NCBI GenBank assembly: GCA_900552455.1
Contig: URZX01000016.1
Coordinates: 1 to 50,380, forward strand
DNA from: an uncultured Peptococcaceae bacterium
GTDB lineage: Bacteria > Bacillota > Peptococcia > Peptococcales > Peptococcaceae
Direction of reading: 5' to 3'
DNA length: 50,380 nucleotides
Shown: positions 44,042 through 50,380 of the stretch, piece after piece
How positions within the stretch are numbered: position 1 is the first letter of the stretch
How the letters are laid out: each line of letters starts with the position of its first letter
The notes under the pieces: generated by a model
Told to the model about the DNA's origin: nothing
Databases searched by the model: none
What the model saw: only the letters and a program-made list of their open reading frames with translations
Position numbers and translations under genes: made by a program

Positions 44042-46087
44042 ATGACTTGCAGTCGAAAAGCTTTAACCGATAAGATCATCGTATTAGGCGTAGATGGTTT
44101 AGATCCACGCTTGACGAAAAAGTTTATGGACCAAGGAAAAATGCCTAACCTGAAGAAATTCGTTGATCGAGGTTCTGCGCGTGAAGATCTTGTTCTGCTC
44201 GGTGCCGTACCAACTGTAACACCTCCACAGTGGACCACCCTTGCTACTGGTGCTTACCCTATGACCCACGGTATTACTGCATTTTTCAACCCACATCCAG
44301 AATACGCAGACAGCTATGTATATGCACTTGATTCTAAGCTTTGCAAAGCGGAACCATTGTGGAATGTATTTGCAGAAGCCGGTAAAAAGACACTCGTATG
44401 GCACTGGCCTGGCTCAAGCTGGCCTCCAACCAGTGACAACCCAAACCTTCATGTTGTAGACGGCACCCAGCCAGGGGCAGTAAACATGGGTACTGCAATT
44501 GTTGACTGGGAAACCATTGTGTACGCAGCAGAAGATGTAGATGCTGTTCGCTTCACTGCTCACGATGCACCAAATAACCCTGGTGTAGGTTGCGTCATTA
44601 CAGACGTAGATGAGCTTGAAGGTGGAAACGAAGGTAAAGGGTCGAAAGCGCTCACCAGTGCCCTTGGCGGTGGTGCAGCACGCATGAAATCCTGCTTGCT
44701 GGATGAAAGTGATACCGAAATCGAGACCCTTGGTGTAGTTAACCTTAACCTTGTCAATTCCCCTCTTAAACCAGCTACTGGTTGGGTAGATGCGCCAGCA
44801 GATGCCAAAGAATTCACCATTCTGACCTCTAATGGTTTTGTTCGTCGTCCATCGTTATTGCTTAAGAATGAAGATGGCGTTTATGACACAGTAGCAGTCT
44901 ATAAATCTAAAAAAGATCAAGAACCTGTCGTAATCGTTAAAAGCGGTGAATACAACCCTGACTTTATCGACGAAGTTATCGCCAAGGATCAAAAACTCGT
45001 TGCAAATCGAAATACCAGCATTCTCGAAATCGCGCCAGATGGATCCAAGCTTAGAATGTGGATGAGTGTTGCATACGACATGAGCAAAAATTCGTTGTTC
45101 CATCCAGAAAGCCTGTACGAAGAAATCACTTCTAACATTGGTGCAGTGCCACCTATCAGTATGGCAACAGGCCGTAACCCTGAGTATGTAGAAAAACTTC
45201 TCCTTCCAGCATGGGATTATTATTGCGATTGGCAGGCAAGAGCTCTTACATACCTGATGAACGAAGACTATGACGTTATCTTCTCTCATCTCCACAATGT
45301 TGACCTCTGCGGTCATCAGTTCTGGCATTATGCAAAACATCGTAATGTATGGAACAACGATGAAAAACTGTACCAGGGCTACATTCAGTACATCTATGAA
45401 CAGACTGACCGTTATTTCGAACAGTTCCTGCCTTATTTAGATGAGGGCTGGACCATGATAATCACCTCTGACCACGGACTTATCACTGAAGAAAACCATC
45501 CTCCAGGATTCGGCGAAGCTAAGAATAATGCGACGGTCATGGTAGATCTCGGATATACAGTGCTTAAGGAAGATGAAAATGGAAATACCTTACCAGAAGT
45601 TGACCTGAGCAAGACCAAAGCGTGCATGAACCGTGGTGGATATGTAACCATCAACCTTAAAGGAAAATTTAAAGACGGTATCGTTGATCCATCTGAAAAG
45701 GATGCATTGGAAGAACAGATCATCGATGACTTGTATAACTATAGAGATCCGATCACAGGCAAACGTGTTGTCGCACTTGCGTTCCGCAACAAAGATGCGG
45801 CTGCCATCGGCTTGGGCGGCGATCTCTGTGGTGATGTCATTTGCTTCATGACTGAAGGCTTTAACATCATTCATATGGATTCTCTTGCAACGCAAAAAGG
45901 CTATTTTGATACCTCTGTATCGCCTATCTTCATCGCAGCTGGCCCTGGTATCAAGGAAGGGTACACGACTTCCCGTGTTATCCGTCAGGTTGACGTAACA
46001 CCAACGATGGCAGTATTGGGCGGTGTAAGAATGCCTCATGAATGTGAAGGCGCACCTGCTTATCAGATTCTGACTGAAGAATTCTAA
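44042..46087 (+). CDS. type I phosphodiesterase / alkaline phosphatase superfamily enzyme
   Basis: This 681-residue enzyme has the alkaline phosphatase superfamily core. The first metal ligand is D18 in VLGVDGLDP and the likely nucleophile is T60 in PTVTPPQWTTLATG. Other ligands lie in HNVDLCGHQFW and TSDHGLITEENH, and VTPTMAVLGG sits near the C-terminus. It resembles nucleotide pyrophosphatase/phosphodiesterases. There is no signal peptide, so it should act in the cytosol. I chose ATG 44042, 9 bases after AGGAG, over the in-frame GTG at 44033. The adjacent permease suggests import and hydrolysis of an anionic ester; this is inference. Its codon use is AT-richer than upstream genes. Confidence 0.85.
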   Translation: MTCSRKALTDKIIVLGVDGLDPRLTKKFMDQGKMPNLKKFVDRGSAREDLVLLGAVPTVTPPQWTTLATGAYPMTHGITAFFNPHPEYADSYVYALDSKLCKAEPLWNVFAEAGKKTLVWHWPGSSWPPTSDNPNLHVVDGTQPGAVNMGTAIVDWETIVYAAEDVDAVRFTAHDAPNNPGVGCVITDVDELEGGNEGKGSKALTSALGGGAARMKSCLLDESDTEIETLGVVNLNLVNSPLKPATGWVDAPADAKEFTILTSNGFVRRPSLLLKNEDGVYDTVAVYKSKKDQEPVVIVKSGEYNPDFIDEVIAKDQKLVANRNTSILEIAPDGSKLRMWMSVAYDMSKNSLFHPESLYEEITSNIGAVPPISMATGRNPEYVEKLLLPAWDYYCDWQARALTYLMNEDYDVIFSHLHNVDLCGHQFWHYAKHRNVWNNDEKLYQGYIQYIYEQTDRYFEQFLPYLDEGWTMIITSDHGLITEENHPPGFGEAKNNATVMVDLGYTVLKEDENGNTLPEVDLSKTKACMNRGGYVTINLKGKFKDGIVDPSEKDALEEQIIDDLYNYRDPITGKRVVALAFRNKDAAAIGLGGDLCGDVICFMTEGFNIIHMDSLATQKGYFDTSVSPIFIAAGPGIKEGYTTSRVIRQVDVTPTMAVLGGVRMPHECEGAPAYQILTEEF

Positions 46088-46100
46088 AACGAAACAATTA

Positions 46101-46140
46101 TAGGGCTGATGTCATGAAAATAGTTCAAACATCAGCCCTA
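46101..46140 (+). terminator. hairpin between phosphodiesterase and permease
   Basis: TAGGGCTGATGT (46101-46112) pairs perfectly with ACATCAGCCCTA (46129-46140), followed by ATTTAAAATA. The T-run is poor, so it may be a partial terminator or an mRNA processing/stability element that sets relative expression of the two genes. Confidence 0.5.
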
Positions 46141-46178
46141 ATTTAAAATAACAAAGAGATCGAAGGGAGTGTAAGGTC

Positions 46179-47639
46179 ATGACTGAACAAGTGGCAAAGA
46201 AAAATACCGTTTTTTATATACACGTACTAATCACCATCTTCTTTATGTTCTTCTTTGGCTTTATTCCACCGATTGAGCCAATTACCCCGCTTGGTATGAA
46301 AATGCTTGGGATATTTATCGGGCTTGTATATGCATGGACCACGACGACATTATTATGGCCTAGCTTTTTAGGCATGATCGCAGTTGTTACTACTGGCGTG
46401 ACAACAATGACTGATTTTGCAGCTCTTTCCTTTGGGAATGAGACTGTTGTTTTCATGATCCTCATTACAGCATTTGCAACTGCATTAGACAGAGCTGGCC
46501 TGGTAAACTTTCTTTCCAGCTGGATTATCAGCCGTAAAATTGTTGAGGGCAGACCATGGATCTTTACTCTGTTAATGCTCTATGGCGCTTTTCTTGGTGG
46601 CATGCTCGTAAATACTCTTGCCAGTGTCATTTTCTTTTGGAAGATATTGTATACGGTTTGTGATGAGTTCGGATTTAAGAAATATGAAAAATATCCTTCT
46701 TTAATGATTTTAGGCATTGTTTTTGCTTCTATGACCGCCGGCGGGACAGTTTTTCCATTCCGCTTAACAGGTTTGATCCTGCTTGGTGCGATTGAATCTG
46801 TCACAAAAATGTCTGTATCATTCTTCTCATATATTTTATTCACGTTGCCTCTCAGTATTATTCTGGTTCTGGTGTATTACCTGATCATGCGTTTTATTTT
46901 CAGACCAGACTTATCTCGAATGAATAAGATAAGTATCGATTTTATCGACCCTAAGGATCTGATCCTGAGCAAAACGCAAAAATTTGCTGCGTTCCTGACT
47001 GGCGTTATGATCGTACTACTCATGAGCGTAGACCTTATCCAGATGGCTTTCCCTGGAAGCGTTGTAGCCAATATCCTGTCTGGTTGGGGCGTTATCGGTG
47101 TTATTCTTGTCATCATTTGCTTTGCTATGGTGACTAGAATTGATGGGAAACCGTTTATGAATTATCAAGATGCTGCTAAAGGGATCGACTGGAGCATGAT
47201 GTATTTGTTTGCGATCATCCTGCCATTTTCCAGCCTTCTTACAAGTGATGCAACAGGGATCAACACCTTCCTTGTTCAGCTACTATCGCCAATTTTCGGA
47301 GGCAAAACCTTCCTGTTGTTTGCCTTTATCGTATTGTTGATCGTTACTTTGTTAACAAACGTTGCCAACAACGCTGTTATCATCGTTATCTTCATCAATA
47401 TTTGCACCCCTATTTGCGCTAGCATGGACATTTCACCAATTCCTCTTATCATGGTCATCCTGTGGTGCGGACAGCTCGCTTACATGACGCCAGCAGCTTC
47501 TGCTCCAGCAGCATTTGTCTTTGGTAATAGTGAATGGATCAAAGCATCGATGATGTACAAATACATTGCGATCATTCTCGTGATCATGTTTGTAGTATGT
47601 TATGTTATCGGCTTACCGTTAGCCAATCTAATTTTCTAA
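46179..47639 (+). CDS. DASS/SLC13-family anion permease
   Basis: This 486-residue integral membrane protein has about 12 hydrophobic helices in two similar halves, as in divalent anion:sodium symporters (DASS, SLC13). The substrate and sodium-binding loops appear as MLVNTLASVIFF in the first half and LLTNVANNAVIIV in the second, departing from the usual SNT form. A late MTPAASAPAAFVFG loop is also typical. The substrate may be a dicarboxylate, sulfate or organic phosphate ester. The upstream cytosolic phosphodiesterase makes an organic ester attractive, but not proven. The ribosome binding site is GAAGGGAGTG. Confidence 0.85.
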   Translation: MTEQVAKKNTVFYIHVLITIFFMFFFGFIPPIEPITPLGMKMLGIFIGLVYAWTTTTLLWPSFLGMIAVVTTGVTTMTDFAALSFGNETVVFMILITAFATALDRAGLVNFLSSWIISRKIVEGRPWIFTLLMLYGAFLGGMLVNTLASVIFFWKILYTVCDEFGFKKYEKYPSLMILGIVFASMTAGGTVFPFRLTGLILLGAIESVTKMSVSFFSYILFTLPLSIILVLVYYLIMRFIFRPDLSRMNKISIDFIDPKDLILSKTQKFAAFLTGVMIVLLMSVDLIQMAFPGSVVANILSGWGVIGVILVIICFAMVTRIDGKPFMNYQDAAKGIDWSMMYLFAIILPFSSLLTSDATGINTFLVQLLSPIFGGKTFLLFAFIVLLIVTLLTNVANNAVIIVIFINICTPICASMDISPIPLIMVILWCGQLAYMTPAASAPAAFVFGNSEWIKASMMYKYIAIILVIMFVVCYVIGLPLANLIF

Positions 47640-47648
47640 AAAAATATG

Positions 47649-47692
47649 AAAGGAAAATAGTGCGCAGTCCGATTGGAACTGCGCACTAAGTG
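47649..47692 (+). promoter_or_regulatory. ribosome binding site bridged to GTG start by a hairpin
   Basis: AAAGGA (47649-47654) is the only good ribosome binding sequence before the zinc-ribbon gene. AGTGCGCAGT (47659-47668) pairs perfectly with ACTGCGCACT (47678-47687). The GTG start is at 47690-47692. If the hairpin forms, the effective spacing from GGA to GTG is about 6 bases; without it the distance is 35. No T-run follows, so it is not a usual terminator. Confidence 0.5.
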
Positions 47693-48145
47693 ATTATGAT
47701 GGATATTTTAAAGCGCTACAATTCAAACGGAAGAGTTGAAAGCTTAAAGAAAAGAACTGAACGATGCTGTTGTAAATATTGTGGTGGAAAATTAGAAATA
47801 AGAAGGATCATCTTTAGTCAAGATGAAGACGCACGTATTGAACTTTTTTGTAGTCAATGTGACCGCATCGAATATGGGGTAGAACCTGAAATTTATTCAG
47901 TAGCAAAACATTTTGTCGACTATCTCCAGTTCGATCACTACCCAGAATTAGACAAAAATCAGCAAACCCGGCGAATGAATATTGCAAAGGTATGTGAAAT
48001 CATCACGTGGGGAGTTAAAAATCTCGGCCTTCTCTCACCAGATGGTTTTAATGCTCCAGTTGTTATGCGAGAAGAAATAGGAGAAGACTGTTTGCTATTG
48101 ACAGAAAGCCTAATTAAAGAAAGGAAAGTGAAGGAAAATGAGTAA
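47690..48145 (+). CDS. zinc-ribbon protein of unknown function
   Basis: This 151-residue soluble protein has a zinc ribbon built from C28-x2-C31 (CKYCGGKLE) and C54-x2-C57 (CSQCDRIEYG), with a further cysteine pair at 26-27. The C-terminal half is helical (AKVCEIITWGVKNLGLLSPDGFN) and I do not recognise it. Start choices are GTG 47690, ATG 47696 or ATG 47699. I prefer GTG because it best suits the hairpin-bridged ribosome binding site. The end overlaps the ABC ATPase gene by 8 bases, implying a joint role. Confidence 0.65.
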   Translation: MIMMDILKRYNSNGRVESLKKRTERCCCKYCGGKLEIRRIIFSQDEDARIELFCSQCDRIEYGVEPEIYSVAKHFVDYLQFDHYPELDKNQQTRRMNIAKVCEIITWGVKNLGLLSPDGFNAPVVMREEIGEDCLLLTESLIKERKVKENE

Positions 48146-48977
48146 TACAGCTATTAATTGCCACAATATATGCTGTCAGTCCGGTCATCGCTTTCTTTTA
48201 AAAAATATTAACTGGCAAGTAAAAGAAGGGGAGCATTGGGTTGTATTCGGAATGAACGGAAGCGGCAAAACGACTCTTTTGTCTCTAATTGCCGGCTTCA
48301 AAGTACAAACCAGCGGCTCGGTCAAAATATTTGGTGAAGAGTATGGGAACAATAATGTCCTCAAACTACGAAAAAAGATTGGCTGGGTAAGTGGATCCTT
48401 TTTTGACAAATTTTTTTCTCAGGAAACAAGTTTAAATATTGTTTTATCTGGCGTTTGTGGCACCTTTTGTCCAGATGACTCTATCACAGATGAGGATGTC
48501 ATTAAGGCAAAAGAATTGCTTAGGCAACTGAGCCTGGGGGATAAATTTGACCGCCAATATAAGACGTTAAGCAAAGGCGAACAACAAAGTGTTTTGATAG
48601 CCAGATCACTGATCGGAGAACCAGATATCCTTGTTCTCGATGAACCTGGAACAGGATTGGATGTTCAAGCAAGAGAATCTATGCTGCAACTTGTCAAAGA
48701 TTTGGCTGAACATACAAGTGTAACTATAATATACGTTACACATTATCCGGAAGAAATACTGGAGTTGTTTGATCACTGCCTTTTATTGCGTCACGGAAGG
48801 ATATTTAAAATTGGCCCAACTGAAGAATTAATGTCGTCTGAGACACTATCATCTTTTTTAGAGAAGCCTATCCACGTAGAAAAATATAAAGGAAGCTGCA
48901 GGTGGCTACCACTCCAGATGGTTTGCCACGGTCCTAAAAAGTTCGATTTGAAGGGAGTGAAGAGGAGTTATGGCTGA
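48138..48977 (+). CDS. ABC ATPase resembling YlmA/ModF, no permease nearby
   Basis: This 279-residue ABC ATPase has a Walker A GMNGSGKTT at residues 38-46, signature LSKGEQQ at 144-150 rather than LSGGQ, Walker B ILVLDEPGTGLD at 164-175, and switch histidine H202 in VTHYPEEI. The pattern, with SGSFFDKFFSQETSLNIVLSG between, recalls YlmA/ModF-like proteins, some annotated as iron or molybdate transport ATPases without clear permeases. No membrane partner lies beside it here. It overlaps both neighbours by 8 bases, so the three genes are probably translated together. Transport, regulation or a non-transport role are all possible. Confidence 0.8.
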   Translation: MSNTAINCHNICCQSGHRFLLKNINWQVKEGEHWVVFGMNGSGKTTLLSLIAGFKVQTSGSVKIFGEEYGNNNVLKLRKKIGWVSGSFFDKFFSQETSLNIVLSGVCGTFCPDDSITDEDVIKAKELLRQLSLGDKFDRQYKTLSKGEQQSVLIARSLIGEPDILVLDEPGTGLDVQARESMLQLVKDLAEHTSVTIIYVTHYPEEILELFDHCLLLRHGRIFKIGPTEELMSSETLSSFLEKPIHVEKYKGSCRWLPLQMVCHGPKKFDLKGVKRSYG

Positions 48978-49896
48978 ATTTTTCAGAGACATGCAAGTAA
49001 GTATGGATGTTGGCAAAATGGTAGAACTCGGTAAATTCGATAAAGAGTTTACTGCTTATGGATGTGCCTATCTTCAGAATGGAGAAGTTTATATTCCTGT
49101 CAGTGAACATGCAGAAACGATTTATAGGATACGCGAGAAAAAACAACTGGAAGGGATCTATCCGAGCAATGTTGTTGACTATCACATCACGACGAAAGTG
49201 CCAGCTGGCGCAATTGATGATATATGGGAAGAGGTAAAGTGGAGCCTGGGAGAGCAACTGCTAAATGCCTTTCCTAAACAATACCTGGATATACTCAATA
49301 CTATTGGCAACTTACCCCCTGAAGACAACATGCATTTGGTTCTCGAAGATCTAAAGACAAGAATTGAAGGGCTATTTGCCAAGGATATACTTGCCTTATT
49401 TGACGCTATTGTTGTAGAATGTTATTTGAGTAAGCAATTAGATAATAAACACTTTAAGGAATTAAAAAGTTGGTCAGATAATATTTGGAGACAGATGGAA
49501 GATGATCCTGAGATTAAAGATATCCACTCAAGAACCTTGAATGGCTTCGCATATCTGGAAAACGAAAAAATAAAATATAAGGTAAATGCGCAGTATGTTC
49601 ATGTAGTAAAAAGCAGGCAGATTTTACGAAGCCAAGGAATACTAACAACCCCAATCTACAGTGAAATGTGTTGGTACTCAACGCAATCTCAATTCCCTGC
49701 AAAAAGACAAGCTTACGACAAAAAACTAAAGGAATTTATGGAGGTAACAATGGAGATCATGTGTTACCTGGAAAAGCAGAAATCCTTTTCTGGTAGAAAA
49801 GAATTCTTAGAAGAATACGAGAAAGTAAAAGATCTAAATAATGAATTGGTAACTGGTACTTTCCAATTTTATGGGTATCAGTGGCATTGCTTCTAA
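48970..49896 (+). CDS. 308-residue protein of unknown function with an internal duplication
   Basis: I recognise no family for this protein. Two segments align at equal spacing. GCAYLQN (from G31) recurs as GFAYLEN (from G192); in both, V follows 13 residues, R 24 residues and GI 31 residues after the first G. The copies are 161 residues apart. There is no signal peptide or membrane helix; much of it looks helical and charged (DAIVVECYLSKQLDNKHFKELK). The start ATG 48970 follows AGAGGAG. It ends 24 bases before a LysR gene's AAGGAGG region and is coupled to the ABC ATPase by an 8-base overlap. Confidence 0.65.
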   Translation: MAEFFRDMQVSMDVGKMVELGKFDKEFTAYGCAYLQNGEVYIPVSEHAETIYRIREKKQLEGIYPSNVVDYHITTKVPAGAIDDIWEEVKWSLGEQLLNAFPKQYLDILNTIGNLPPEDNMHLVLEDLKTRIEGLFAKDILALFDAIVVECYLSKQLDNKHFKELKSWSDNIWRQMEDDPEIKDIHSRTLNGFAYLENEKIKYKVNAQYVHVVKSRQILRSQGILTTPIYSEMCWYSTQSQFPAKRQAYDKKLKEFMEVTMEIMCYLEKQKSFSGRKEFLEEYEKVKDLNNELVTGTFQFYGYQWHCF

Positions 49897-49926
49897 TGCT
49901 TTTATAGTAATAAGGAGGATATGTCT

Positions 49927-50328
49927 ATGCGAATCGAACAACTCAGATATTTTGTTGAAACCGCAGAATCCGCCTCTATAAATAAAGCAAGCGAACGACT
50001 TTTTATTAGCCAACAAAGCTTAAACGCATCATTAACTAAATTGGAAGAAGAACTTGGTGTTACATTATTTACGCGATCCTCACAAGGTATCCATTTAACC
50101 AGAGAAGGCCTTGTGGTTGTCGAATATGCATTGGATGTGCTAGAGAGAACAAAAAAATTAAAAGAAATCCTTCTACAAAGACCTGATTCATTACAGGGAA
50201 CATTGGAGATATCCGCTGGTCCGGCTTTTAGTTATGATGTTCTGCCTAAAGTCGTCTCTAAAATGCATCAGTTGCATGAGGAAGTTTCAGTATCATGTAT
50301 CGAAAGAGAAAGCCTGGATATGATCTGA
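49927..50328 (+). pseudogene. LysR-type regulator, truncated after 133 residues
   Basis: The N-terminal winged helix-turn-helix is intact (MRIEQLRYFVETAESASINKASERLF then SQQSLNASLTKLEEELG), followed by the linker helix and the start of the ligand-binding domain (LQGTLEISAGPAFSYDVLPK). A TGA at 50326-50328 ends the frame at 133 residues; the family is usually about 290-300. Both other frames also close within 50334 or so. I chose ATG 49927, 8 bases after AAGGAGG, over ATG 49921, which is only 2 bases away. It may still bind DNA but cannot sense a ligand normally. Confidence 0.7.
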
Positions 50329-50380
50329 TATGCTCCCCATAGAGTAGATACTCGAAATAACAAAAATCGAGCCTACACTA
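50329..50380. mobile_element. possible insertion sequence end disrupting the LysR gene
   Basis: Directly after the early stop the sequence reads TATGCTCCCCATAGAGTAGA, resembling from memory the TCCCC...GTAGA-type ends of IS3-family elements. The element body would lie beyond the window. Only 52 bases are visible, so direction and family remain open. Confidence 0.3.

Overview
The window is a Bacillota (Firmicutes) chromosome segment. The evidence is the Gram-positive gene order: yicC-remA-gmk-rpoZ-coaBC, priA-def-fmt, rsmB-rlmN-PP2C-PASTA kinase-rsgA-rpe, and rimP-nusA-ylxR-ylxQ-infB-rbfA-nrnA-truB-ribF-rpsO-pnp. A glycyl T-box upstream of a two-subunit glycyl-tRNA synthetase and a type A RNase P RNA agree with this. 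GC-rich third codon positions, a DUF1858 redox protein and a DASS-family permease suggest an anaerobe, perhaps of the Negativicutes, but the genus cannot be named from sequence alone.

Region by region. Bases 1-700 hold a terminator-like hairpin and an orphan PBECR4-type nuclease gene. Bases 850-4000 hold rnr-smpB, a one-helix small protein and a 42-residue antitoxin-tail-like ORF framed by inverted AGGTAGGAGGT repeats. Bases 4176-7360 hold a cyclophilin, a secreted wall hydrolase with copper-amine-oxidase-like stalk repeats, a HEAT-like protein, rnpB and a DUF1858 protein. Bases 7464-10730 hold tcdA, trxA behind a tandem structured leader, a flavin reductase, nrdR and recO. Bases 10755-18311 run from the T-box and glyQS to metK. 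Bases 18374-30810 run from priA to acpP. Bases 30812-41178 are the transcription-translation operon from rimP to pnp. Bases 41361-43615 hold an ABM monooxygenase, a methyltransferase and an ECF sigma/anti-sigma pair.

From about 43.75 kb to the end the sequence becomes visibly AT-richer and codon use changes. As counted examples, bases 40681-40740 hold 38 G/C and bases 48181-48240 hold 24. This accessory block carries a cytosolic phosphodiesterase of the alkaline phosphatase superfamily and a DASS permease. Next comes a tightly overlapping three-gene operon: a zinc-ribbon protein, a YlmA/ModF-like ABC ATPase without a permease, and an unrecognised 308-residue protein with an internal duplication. 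It ends with a LysR regulator that stops after 133 residues, next to a sequence resembling an insertion sequence end.

The core genes act together in RNA quality control (rnr, smpB, pnp, rnpB, yicC, nrnA), ribosome and translation factor production (infB, rbfA, rimP, rpsO, rsgA, rsmB, rlmN, def, fmt) and cofactor supply (coaBC, metK, ribF). The most novel candidates are the three-gene overlapping operon with its hairpin-bridged start, the tandem structured leader of trxA, and the repeat-framed antitoxin fragment.
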